64,000 nucleotides of DNA, taken from positions 1-64,000 of the forward strand of contig NZ_BCYX01000014.1 in assembly GCF_001598415.1 (NCBI RefSeq), given 5' to 3'. This stretch comes from Sphingomonas mali NBRC 15500 (GTDB taxonomy: Bacteria; Pseudomonadota; Alphaproteobacteria; Sphingomonadales; Sphingomonadaceae). This document shows, piece after piece, positions 55,336 through 64,000 of this stretch. The translations under genes were made by a program, and so were the position numbers. The first letter of the stretch is position 1. Every line of letters begins with the position of its first letter. The notes beneath the pieces were generated by a model, which saw only the letters and a program-made list of their open reading frames with translations, was not told the origin of the DNA and did not search any database.

Positions 55336-57603
55336 TCACCCCTTCAATAGCTTGACCGCTGCGTCGAGCCGGTCGGCGTAACGATTGAGCGCCGCCGCAG
55401 TCTTCGCGACATATTCCTTGGCATCGTCGAAATGACGCTGCTCGATTCCTTCGCGAATGCCGGGCAACGTCTTGGCGCCATAGCCCGTCAGCGTTCCCGG
55501 TGCGTAGATCAAGTTGCGGTACCAGGGCCGGCCGGGCAATCCGTCCTTGTCGAGCAGCAATTGATCGACTCCTTTCAGCACTGCCATTGCCTTGGCGACC
55601 TTGTCGGGCGAAGCGCGCTCGAACGCCGCATCGGCGGCACGCGACGCGCGGGTCAGATGGTCCGACGCATCCTCCAGCGCGAGCATGTCGATCAGCGGGG
55701 TCACGCCTTTATCGTCCGGGGCCGCGGTGGGATCGACCGGGTTGGAGGTCAGCTTGAAGACATCGTCCCGGTTGAGGTCCTTGAGCGCGCGGTCCTGGTC
55801 GCGTTGGTCGGCGGCGAGCTTCTTCACTTCGCCGACATAGCGCGCGACGGTCGCGGCCATGTCGCTATAGCGCACCGGCACGCGCGGCGCCGCGGCCGCG
55901 CGCAGCACCATCCGGCCGACGAACTTCGACAAGGTCGCGCCATAGATCAGGCCGGGATCGTCGAAATTGGTGACGTGGTAATAAGTGTCATAGGCCGAGT
56001 GATACGAGCCGCCGCCCGCTCCCTCTCCGCCGAAGCCGAGATTGACCGAGGGGATACCGAGATGCGCGATGAACGAGCTATAGTCCGACCCCGAGCCGAG
56101 TGCGCCGATCGGAATGTCGCCGCCGGCCTTGGCCGCCTCCAGCGCGCCTGACCCGGCGTCGCGCCCGCTGCCCGCATAGGCACCGGCGCGGATGCTCGCG
56201 CGCAGCCGGTCGTAGACGCTGACTCCGGTCTGCGGATCGGGCACGTCGCGCGCGATCGAATTGACGAAATGCTGCAGCGTATGGCTGCCCTCGGCGCCGA
56301 GAAAGCCGCGCGAGGTATCGTCGGTGTTGATGTAGAGGACGGCCTTGGCCTGTAGCTCGTCTGCATGCGTCTCGGCCCATTCGGTCGATCCGAGCAGGCC
56401 GGGCTCCTCGCCATCCCAGCTGGCATAGACGAGCGTGCGGTCGGGCCGCCATCCGCTCTTCGCCAGCACACCGAGCGCCTTGGCCTCGGACATCAGCGCG
56501 ACCTGGCCCGACAGCGGATCGTCGGCGCCGAACACCCAGCCGTCGCGATGATTGCCGCGGACGATCCATTCGTCGGGGCGCGTGCTGCCCTTCATCACTG
56601 CGATGACGTCGTACAGCGTCTTCAATGACCAGTCCGACTTGACCGCCAGATGCACCTTGACCGCATCCGACCCGCCCCAATGATAGGGGATCGGCAACCC
56701 GCCGCGATCCCTGCCCGTGACCACCGGACCGTCGAGCCCGGCGAGGATCTTGACCGCGTCACCATAAGAGATCGGCAGCGCCGGGATCTTGAGGATCGTC
56801 TTTGCCTCGGCCCGCGTCAGGCGCTTGGCATTGTCGGTCGCACCGACGCCGGGCGTCAGCGGGTCGCCCGGATAGGTGGTCATGTCCATCACCGACCCGC
56901 GCTGCACGCCGCCTTCCGGCCGCGCGCCGCCCTTCGGATAGACGTCGCCGCGGGCATAACCGTCGTCGCCCGGGTCCGAATAGATCAGGCAGCCAACCGC
57001 GCCATGTTCCTGCGCCAGCTTGGGCTTCAGCCCCCGCCATCCGCCGCCATAGCGCGCGATGACGATCTTGCCCTTGACGCTGATCCCGCGGCGCGCGAGC
57101 GAATCGTAATCGTCGGGCATGCCGTAATTGACGTAGACGACCGGCGCGGTGACATCGCCATCGCCCTGATAGGCGACATAAGGCGGCAGCGCGCCATCGA
57201 GCTTGTCGGGGCCGAGCTGCGGCTCCTGGCCGCCCAGCGTCACGCGTTCCGGACCGAGCAGTTCGAGCGTGGTCGAGATCGGCGTCGGATAGAGGACCTT
57301 GAAGGTCTCGATATGCGCGTCCCAGCCCCATTGCTTGAACAGCGCCAACTCCATTTCGGCATTGGCCTTATCGTGCGGGCTGCCGACATGGTTGGGCGCC
57401 GACGACATCTCCTTGAGCCAGGCAAGCTGATCGGCGCTGCTAATCTGGGCGTCGAACGCCTTTTCGGTCGCGGTGGTGCCGACGGTCTGCGCGCCGAGCG
57501 GTTGAGTGGCTACTAGTGCGATCGCCATGGCGGCCAGTGCCGACCTGCCGCTCATCCGGACGCGACGCGCCCCCGACCGACCCCGATACTGGTCCTTCGC
57601 CAT
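55336..57603 (-). CDS. Exported M28 metallopeptidase of the glutamate carboxypeptidase II (PSMA) type
   Basis: 755 aa. Signal peptide ends near QPLGAQ. A protease-associated insert (VKGKIVIARYGGGWRGLKPKLAQEHGAVGCLIYSDP) lies near 180-220. The two-zinc site is complete: His and Asp of NHRDGWVFGADDP, the Glu pair of DGEEPGLLGSTEW, Asp of INTDD and His of YHSAYDTYYH. A transferrin-receptor-like helical domain ends the protein. Expected activity is release of C-terminal residues such as glutamate from short peptides in the periplasm. Downstream of a LacI gene but separated by a 253-nt gap with repeats. Confidence 0.92.
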   Translation of the reverse strand: MAKDQYRGRSGARRVRMSGRSALAAMAIALVATQPLGAQTVGTTATEKAFDAQISSADQLAWLKEMSSAPNHVGSPHDKANAEMELALFKQWGWDAHIETFKVLYPTPISTTLELLGPERVTLGGQEPQLGPDKLDGALPPYVAYQGDGDVTAPVVYVNYGMPDDYDSLARRGISVKGKIVIARYGGGWRGLKPKLAQEHGAVGCLIYSDPGDDGYARGDVYPKGGARPEGGVQRGSVMDMTTYPGDPLTPGVGATDNAKRLTRAEAKTILKIPALPISYGDAVKILAGLDGPVVTGRDRGGLPIPYHWGGSDAVKVHLAVKSDWSLKTLYDVIAVMKGSTRPDEWIVRGNHRDGWVFGADDPLSGQVALMSEAKALGVLAKSGWRPDRTLVYASWDGEEPGLLGSTEWAETHADELQAKAVLYINTDDTSRGFLGAEGSHTLQHFVNSIARDVPDPQTGVSVYDRLRASIRAGAYAGSGRDAGSGALEAAKAGGDIPIGALGSGSDYSSFIAHLGIPSVNLGFGGEGAGGGSYHSAYDTYYHVTNFDDPGLIYGATLSKFVGRMVLRAAAAPRVPVRYSDMAATVARYVGEVKKLAADQRDQDRALKDLNRDDVFKLTSNPVDPTAAPDDKGVTPLIDMLALEDASDHLTRASRAADAAFERASPDKVAKAMAVLKGVDQLLLDKDGLPGRPWYRNLIYAPGTLTGYGAKTLPGIREGIEQRHFDDAKEYVAKTAAALNRYADRLDAAVKLLKG

Positions 57604-57737
57604 CGCGCGCCCCTTTTCTGCTGGTTACCCATCCGAATCCGCGGCACCGTAACGATGTCGTTGGAGCAAACCAGTCTTTCCGCACGAAAAAGCGCCACTT
57701 ATCCTGCGAACGGCGCGTTGCGCTGGGCGCCGTTCCC

Positions 57738-57832
57738 CTCCCATTCATGGGAGCGGCTAGGGGAGGGAATGTCCAAAAGGGTGCGCGCATTTCGACACGC
57801 CCTCCCCCAGCCCCTCCCGCAAGCGGGAGGGG
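57738..57832. repeat. Pair of intergenic palindromes (REP-like)
   Basis: CTCCCAT-TC-ATGGGAG (57738-57753) is a perfect 7-bp hairpin inside a CCCCTCC...GGGGAGG frame. CCCCTCCCGC-AA-GCGGGAGGGG (57811-57832) is a perfect 10-bp hairpin. The purine/pyrimidine wording of both matches short intergenic repeats seen in many sphingomonads (recollection). They fill the gap between the LacI and M28 genes and may terminate the LacI transcript. Confidence 0.55.
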
Positions 57833-57856
57833 AGAAGGCCGCGCCACACGCAATGC

Positions 57857-58906
57857 CTAGCCCGGCGCGGCGGTCGATCCGCGAATGACGAGTTCCGCCG
57901 GCAGGACGACAGGCTCGGCGGACACATGCTTGCCGGTGCGGTCGGCGATGATCAATTCGACCGCGCGCGACGTCACCTCGGCGATCCGCTGAACCACGGC
58001 GGTCAGCGGGGGATGGGTGAAGCGGACGATCGGCGTGTCGTCGAAACTGATCAGCGATAGATCACGCGGCACCGCCAGCCCGCGGTCGCGCCCGACCTCC
58101 AGGGTAGCCAGCGCCATCTGATCGTTGCTCGCGACGATCGCGGTCGGGGCCGGCGAGCGGCCGAGCAATTGCGCCGCGGCGGCCTTGCCCGACGCGTAAC
58201 TGAAGTCCCCGACCGCAAGCAGGCCGTCGGTCGGCAACCCTGCCGCCGTCATCGTCGCGCGCCAGCCGTCGACCCGCCAGCCGCTCACTTCATAATCCGC
58301 GGGACCGGCGATGAAGCCGATCCGTTGGTGCCCGAGGCCGATCAGATGCTCGGTCGCGAGCCGCGCCGCGCGTTCATCGTCCATCGTCAGCGCGAAACCC
58401 GGCCCCGGTCGCCGCGACCCGATCCGCGCGAAACTGATGCCGTGCGCGACCAGCAGGTCGATGATCAGCGGATTTTCCGAATGCGGCGGGGTCAGAATGA
58501 CGCCGTCGGGCTGCAGCGCCGCGATCGCCGCGAGCAATTCGCGCTCGATATGGTCGCTATGCGTGTCGATCAGCTCGACGATCAGGCGATATCCGTGTTG
58601 CGCGCAGGTCAGCATGCCGCCGAGCAGCATCTGGTCGACCCAGTCGCTGCCCTCGCGCGACCGCCAACCCTCGATCGTGCGCTCGCGGTCGTTCAGCGCC
58701 AGGATCAGATAGGATCGCGACCCGCCCATCCGCTGCGCGGCGATCGACGGGACATAGCCGAGCTTGTCGATCGAGCGCTGAACGCGTTCGATCATCTCGC
58801 GCCGGACATTGGGCTCCTTGTTGATGACCCGGCTGACCGTCTGCATCGACACCCCGGCATCGGCAGCGACGTGCTTGATCGTAACGCCCTGCCTGCGCCG
58901 CGCCAT
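57857..58906 (-). CDS. LacI-family transcriptional regulator
   Basis: 349 aa. HTH in residues 8-30 (VTIKHVAADAGVSMQTVSRVI), hinge with VPSIAAQRMGG, and a sugar-binding core with GHQRIGFIAGP and IVASNDQMALATLEV. The ATG at 58906 gives the usual short basic leader (MARRRQG). It diverges from the MFS permease at 59147, which is the natural target. I did not find a clean palindrome in the 240-nt gap. Confidence 0.9.
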   Translation of the reverse strand: MARRRQGVTIKHVAADAGVSMQTVSRVINKEPNVRREMIERVQRSIDKLGYVPSIAAQRMGGSRSYLILALNDRERTIEGWRSREGSDWVDQMLLGGMLTCAQHGYRLIVELIDTHSDHIERELLAAIAALQPDGVILTPPHSENPLIIDLLVAHGISFARIGSRRPGPGFALTMDDERAARLATEHLIGLGHQRIGFIAGPADYEVSGWRVDGWRATMTAAGLPTDGLLAVGDFSYASGKAAAAQLLGRSPAPTAIVASNDQMALATLEVGRDRGLAVPRDLSLISFDDTPIVRFTHPPLTAVVQRIAEVTSRAVELIIADRTGKHVSAEPVVLPAELVIRGSTAAPG

Positions 58907-59146
58907 CGAACGCTCAGCGCCTGGCCATCGCGGAAGCTGGGCACGACACCCTGTCGCGCTGCATTTCGGCGATGAGGTGATGGCTGCGCGGCATGGCCCT
59001 TGGGTAGCTTCATATTGAGAGAGCAGGAAGTCCTGAATCCGTGCGTCCTTGGGTCAGGCCCACGAGGCGACATTCGGACAAACCCACCGGCGCCGATCTA
59101 GCCGTTGCCGAGCTTTGCCCGCGCGTACATGATGCCGGCCCAATCC

Positions 59147-60388
59147 ATGTCCCGCATCCTCACCCCGCCAGTCGACCAACGACGCGACACGACCGGCGGC
59201 GCGGCGGCCGAGCGGCGCTCGACCGCGTTCCTGCTGCTCTACGCGCTCGCCAATGCCGGCGGAGTGATCGGCTATCTGCCGCTGCTGACCCTGTTGCTGG
59301 CGATCAAGGTCGAGGCGCTGGCGGGCGAGGCGCGAGTCGACCTGCTGACCGCGACCGTGATCGCCGGGGCAATCGCGGCGAGCACGTCCAACATCCTGTT
59401 CGGCTGGCTGAGCGATCGGTCGGTGGCGCGCGGCGGCGGGCGGCGAGGCTGGATGGTGGGGGGCCTGATCGCGACCATCGCCGCCTATGCGGCGATCGCA
59501 TTCGCGGACAGCCCCGCGACGATCATCGGCGCGATCGTGCTCTTTCAGGTCGCGCTCAACGCGGTGCTGGCGCCGCTGGTCGCGGTGATGGCGGATGAGA
59601 TTCCCGATTCGCAGAAGAGCACCACCGGCGGGCTGTTGTCGCTCGGCTATCCGGTCGCATCGGGCGTGCTCGCACTGGTCGTCGGCATCCCCGGGCTGGG
59701 CGAAACGGGCCGATTGATGATCGTCATCGTGGTCGCCGCCATCTGCCTGACGCCGCTGATCCTGAGCCGCGCGCGCCCACTGCCGATCGTCGATCCGCCG
59801 CGCGCCGCGGTCGCGATGCGCCGCCATGACCTGGCCGCGGCATGGTGCGCGCGATTGCTCTTCCAGGTCGCGGGGTGCGTGCTTCAGTTCTATCTGCTCT
59901 ATTATTTCGAAAGCATCGTGCCCGATGAGCCCAGGGACGAACTGGCGGCGCGCGTCGGAAACCTGCTCACCCTTTCGTTCATCGCGCCCCTGCCGATCGC
60001 CTTGCTGTTCGGGCGGCTGTCGGACCGGCTCGACCGCCGCAAGCCGTTCCTGATCGCCGCCGCTATCGTCACCGCGATCGGCCTGGCAGGCATGGCGGCG
60101 GCGCATAGCTGGACGGCGGGAGCGATCGGCTTTGCCTGCTACACGGTCGGCTATAGCGTGTTCCTGCCGCTTCAGGTCGCCTTCTCGATGCAATTACTGC
60201 CCGACCCCCGGCATCGCGGGCGCGATCTCGGACTGTTCAACCTGACCAACACCTTGCCCTCGTTGCTCGGCCCGTTGCTGACCTGGTGGCTGGCATCGCC
60301 GCGCGATTTCACCGTGGTGATGGCGATGCTGGCGATGCTGGTCCTATGCGCCGGGCTGGCGATGCTCGGCGTGCGGGGGAGGCGTTAA
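59147..60388 (+). CDS. MFS permease
   Basis: 413 aa from ATG 59147, with about 12 membrane helices and the loop motif GWLSDRSVARGGGRRGW typical of the superfamily between helices 2 and 3, repeated as GRLSDRLDRRKPF in the second half. In-frame starts at 59105 (TTG), 59129 and 59132 would lengthen the N-terminus; none has a strong ribosome site. Divergence from a LacI gene suggests a sugar or glycoside as cargo, but there is no linked hydrolase. Confidence 0.85.
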   Translation: MSRILTPPVDQRRDTTGGAAAERRSTAFLLLYALANAGGVIGYLPLLTLLLAIKVEALAGEARVDLLTATVIAGAIAASTSNILFGWLSDRSVARGGGRRGWMVGGLIATIAAYAAIAFADSPATIIGAIVLFQVALNAVLAPLVAVMADEIPDSQKSTTGGLLSLGYPVASGVLALVVGIPGLGETGRLMIVIVVAAICLTPLILSRARPLPIVDPPRAAVAMRRHDLAAAWCARLLFQVAGCVLQFYLLYYFESIVPDEPRDELAARVGNLLTLSFIAPLPIALLFGRLSDRLDRRKPFLIAAAIVTAIGLAGMAAAHSWTAGAIGFACYTVGYSVFLPLQVAFSMQLLPDPRHRGRDLGLFNLTNTLPSLLGPLLTWWLASPRDFTVVMAMLAMLVLCAGLAMLGVRGRR

Positions 60389-60433
60389 ACTCGGAGACCG
60401 ACTGTTCTTTAGAAGCTGACGGCCTCACCAGGT

Positions 60434-61198
60434 CTACGCGAAGACCGCATCGAGCCCTTGCGCCTCCGGCCCCTCTTTCAGTCCGCGTAGCTCGATATAG
60501 ACGGCAGTCGAGATCGCGCTGGTGAGCACGGTCTGCAACGTGGCGCTGATCGCACCGGCAATCGCGGTCAGCACGGCGAGCCCCGAAAAATCGCCGCTGC
60601 GCGCGCTGATCGCGATCCCGATCCCGCTCACCACGCTCGACAGCATGAACACCACCACGAAGAAACCGACGATGATCAACAGCACGACGAAGACGCTCCA
60701 GCGCTCGCCCCTGGTGAGATCGGCGCTGCGGCCGAGTGCAGCGAATACGCCGCGGCGCTCGACGACAACCAGCGGCCCGGCGACGTACCAGACTGTCGCC
60801 AGGATGATCGCCGGCACGACAAGAAGAATGGCGGCGAAGACAAGCGCGACGCCGCTGACCAGCCCGAGCCCGATCATCGACAGCATGCGCCGGAATGCTG
60901 TCGCCAGGCACTCGCCGAGCCCTGCTTTCTCGCCGTGGCTCGCAGCCATCGTCGCGCCGATCAGCGCGCCCTGGGCAATCACGGTGAACAGCATCGTGAC
61001 TAATGTCCCCGCCACGAAGATCCACATGATGGCGCCCGGCGGCAACCGGCCGGCGCCAACACTCGGCAGCGCGCTCTGCTGGAAATAGGCCACCAGTCCG
61101 CGCGGCAGGCCGCTGAACAGAAACGCGATGCCCAACATCACGTACAGATTGCCGAAAATCGCCCCGAAAGCGGTGTTGAGAATGCGCCCGATCGACAT
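60434..61198 (-). CDS. Multi-span membrane protein (YciC/glycerophosphodiesterase-membrane-domain-like)
   Basis: 254 aa with about six hydrophobic helices. It begins MSIGRILNTAFGAIFGNL and has the amphipathic ERRGVFAALGRSADLTRGERWSVF segment found in the YciC/GPDPase membrane-domain group, proteins whose role is unclear. The start is supported by the RNxAF-like opening of the family. It converges with the MFS permease and diverges from the DUF4129 gene. Confidence 0.75.
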   Translation of the reverse strand: MSIGRILNTAFGAIFGNLYVMLGIAFLFSGLPRGLVAYFQQSALPSVGAGRLPPGAIMWIFVAGTLVTMLFTVIAQGALIGATMAASHGEKAGLGECLATAFRRMLSMIGLGLVSGVALVFAAILLVVPAIILATVWYVAGPLVVVERRGVFAALGRSADLTRGERWSVFVVLLIIVGFFVVVFMLSSVVSGIGIAISARSGDFSGLAVLTAIAGAISATLQTVLTSAISTAVYIELRGLKEGPEAQGLDAVFA

Positions 61199-61343
61199 GA
61201 AGCCCCCTTATGTCTCTGTCGCCAAGCTGAACTCCGCGCCCGTCGATGTCCAGAACGACTTGGTTCAAAAGGGAAGTTTTAGCGGTTGCGCGCTTCCCAG
61301 CATGGGGTAAGCAAGGTGACGTTGGTAACGCAGGGGTTGGCGT

Positions 61344-62060
61344 TTGGCCGGGGGGAATACGCATGGTGCCGCGGCCGCCGCCGACCGCTTCACCGCGGCG
61401 CATGATGCGCTGCGCGCGGATCCGTCCGTCCAGTTCACGCTTGCCCCGCCGCCTCCGCCCCCCGCACCGCCGGCCTGGCTCAAGGGGCTGGCGCAGTTCT
61501 TCGAATGGCTGGGGCATGTGCTTGCCCCGATCGGCCGCTTCTTCGCCTGGCTGACCAGCTTCATGCCGGCGGCACCCTATGCCCGCATCCTGTTATGGGG
61601 CGTGATCGGCATTGCCGCGCTGGCGCTGATCTGGCTGATCGTCGAACGGCTGCGCTACGGCCAATGGCGCCTGCCGCGTCGCCGCTCGCGCGCCGCGACG
61701 CCGGTGGCGATCGAGGATGAGGAGGAATGGCAGCCCGATGCCGCCCAGGGTCGCGCCTGGCTCGACGAGGCCGATGCGCTCGCCGCCAAGGGGCTGTTCG
61801 CCGAAGCCGTCCACCATCTGCTGTTCCGCTCGATCGAGGATATTCGCCAGCGCCGGCCACAGGCCGTGCGCCCGGCACTGACCAGCCGCGAGCTCGCCGC
61901 CGCGAGCGCGATCCCGAGCGGTGCGCGGGACTTGTTCGCGTCGATCGCCCGCCATGTCGAACAGAGCCTGTTCGGTGGCCGCCCGGTCGACGCCGATGCG
62001 TGGCAGGCGGCGCGCGCCGCTTATGCCGATTTCGCTCTTCCCAAGATGTGGAAAGCATGA
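61344..62060 (+). CDS. DUF4129-domain membrane protein
   Basis: 238 aa. A proline-rich stretch (FTLAPPPPPPAPPAWLKGL), one membrane helix near residue 85 (ILLWGVIGIAALALIWLIV), then a cytoplasmic DUF4129 domain (WLDEADALAAKGLFAEAVHHLLFRSIEDI...ALTSRELAA). The start is taken as TTG 61344 with AGGGG 7 nt upstream; no ATG serves. ATGA overlap with the DUF4350 gene. DUF4129-DUF4350-MoxR is a common conserved set, probably a membrane-linked AAA chaperone system; function is unproven. Confidence 0.85.
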   Translation: MAGGNTHGAAAAADRFTAAHDALRADPSVQFTLAPPPPPPAPPAWLKGLAQFFEWLGHVLAPIGRFFAWLTSFMPAAPYARILLWGVIGIAALALIWLIVERLRYGQWRLPRRRSRAATPVAIEDEEEWQPDAAQGRAWLDEADALAAKGLFAEAVHHLLFRSIEDIRQRRPQAVRPALTSRELAAASAIPSGARDLFASIARHVEQSLFGGRPVDADAWQAARAAYADFALPKMWKA

Positions 62061-63273
62061 GCGACCTCGTCATCGGGCGCGGCAGCGACGACCGCGGCGC
62101 GTTCCGCCTGCGCACGGTGATCCTGCTGCTCGCGGTCGGCATCATCGGCTTCGTCGCCTTGCTGCTCGGCAATGCCTATGAGGCGCCGACGGATTCGACC
62201 AACGGATCGTCCGCGCACGCGCTGTCGAATGGCGCGACCGGCTATACCGGGATCGTCCGGCTGGCGCGCGCGATGGGCAAGGATACGCGGGTGATCCGCG
62301 ACCCGTCGCAACTCGCCGCCAACGGCCTGTTGATCCTGACGCCGCCGCTGGGCTCGACTCCGCTCGGCGATGTGCTGTTACGGCGCGACGATTTGCCGAC
62401 CCTGGTCGTGCTGCCCAAATGGTCGACCCTGCCCCAACGCCCCGCCGGCCGTCCCGGTTGGGTGATGCGCCTGGGGCTGATCGACAAAAAGGAGCCGGAA
62501 GGCGTGCTCGCGCCCGACCGCAAATTCACTGTCTCGCGGTTGACCAGCGGCGGCCGCCCGTTGCGCTCGGCGGGCTGGATGTCGGAGGACTTCGGGTTCG
62601 AGGCGCCGCGCCCGTTGCAGACGATCAGCGGCGCCGATCTCAAGCCGCTGCTGACCGACGACCAAGGCAATATCGTGCTGGGCGAAGTGGGCAGCAAATC
62701 GCTCTATGTCCTCGCCGACCCCGACATCTTGTCGAACATGGGGATGCGCAAGGAGAGCCAGGCGCGTGCCGCGCTCGCCTTGCTCGACGCGCTCAACCAG
62801 GATGGCGACCGCGATTTCGATTTCGACGTCACCCTGGCGGGGCTCGGCAAGGCCAAGAACCCGCTTCGGCTCGCCTTCGATCCGCCGTTCTTGGCGATGA
62901 CCTTGGCAATCGTCGCGGCGATGCTGCTGGCGGGATGGCAGGCATTCGCGCGGTTCGGTCCCGCGGTCCATCGCGAGCGCGCGATCGCGTTCGGCAAGAC
63001 TGCGTTGGTCGACAATGCCGCCGCGCTGATCCGTAAGGCGGGACGTCAGGCGCGGCTCGGCGGGCGCTATGTCGAGGCGATCCGCGAGCGTGCGATCGTC
63101 GCGTTCGGCGTGCCATCGCGGCTGCGCGGGCCGGCGATCGACGCCTATCTCGACAAGATTTCCGGGCGGTCGCGGTTCACCGACCTCGCCCAGGCCGTGG
63201 ACGATGCGGACGACAAGGCAAGCCTGGTCGCCGCGGCGCGCGCTCTACACGATTGGCAGAAGGAGAAGGGCAA

Positions 63274-63277
<4 letters not shown>
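62057..63277 (+). CDS. DUF4350-domain membrane protein
   Basis: 406 aa. One N-terminal helix ([21 protein letters not shown]), a large periplasmic DUF4350 domain with Rossmann-like strands ([45 protein letters not shown]), a second helix near 280 ([20 protein letters not shown]) and a cytoplasmic helical tail. It starts within the DUF4129 stop (ATGA) and overlaps the MoxR gene by GTGA, so the three are translated together. Confidence 0.85.

Positions 63278-64000
<723 letters not shown>

Overview
The window reads as chromosome of a Sphingomonas-like alphaproteobacterium. It is GC-rich, densely coded and full of TonB-dependent receptors, LacI regulators and glycoside hydrolases. Many genes overlap by 4 nt, and several stress genes carry promoters of the alphaproteobacterial EcfG type. 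I saw no rRNA, tRNA, CRISPR array, insertion sequence or phage gene. Species assignment is inference.

Layout. 0.2-3.8 kb: a secreted family 3 glucosidase and a LacI regulator. 3.9-18.2 kb: a two-armed catabolic locus around a divergent promoter at 8.0-8.24 kb. The left arm encodes a CitE-like acyl-CoA lyase, a kelch/sodium-symporter fusion and a LysR regulator that seems to start at ATC. The right arm encodes a TonB receptor, a ribokinase-like kinase, a barrel/SUMF1-like fusion without the catalytic cysteines, a GH127-like arabinofuranosidase, a carboxylesterase and a class III CoA-transferase. Together they suggest uptake and dismantling of an acylated glycoside whose acid is activated with CoA and then cleaved. 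A perfect 13-bp inverted repeat lies between the arms.

18.2-28.1 kb: a stress island of small conserved proteins, a hybrid histidine kinase, a LigC-like DNA ligase, a large unknown cytoplasmic protein, an SDR oxidoreductase and a CinA/PncC deamidase. At least five EcfG-like promoters (GGAAC-N16/17-[C/G]GTT, some with one mismatch) precede its genes.

28.2-38.9 kb: a secreted S53 peptidase, a GH130 phosphorylase-like enzyme, and an alpha-glucobiose module: TonB receptor, LacI regulator, beta-phosphoglucomutase, GH65 phosphorylase and MFS permease. Two nearly identical 14-bp palindromes in its two divergent promoters are the likely LacI operator.

39.1-50.0 kb: one giant autotransporter (3,642 aa) whose passenger is built from about eleven 260-aa (780-bp) tandem repeats. 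50.4-55.3 kb: an HtrA-like protein that has lost all three catalytic residues, coupled to a ClC-type chloride channel, then a second class III CoA-transferase and a small potassium channel. 55.3-60.4 kb: a PSMA-like M28 peptidase, a third LacI regulator and a divergent MFS permease. 60.4-64.0 kb: a multi-span membrane protein facing a DUF4129-DUF4350-MoxR operon that runs off the window.
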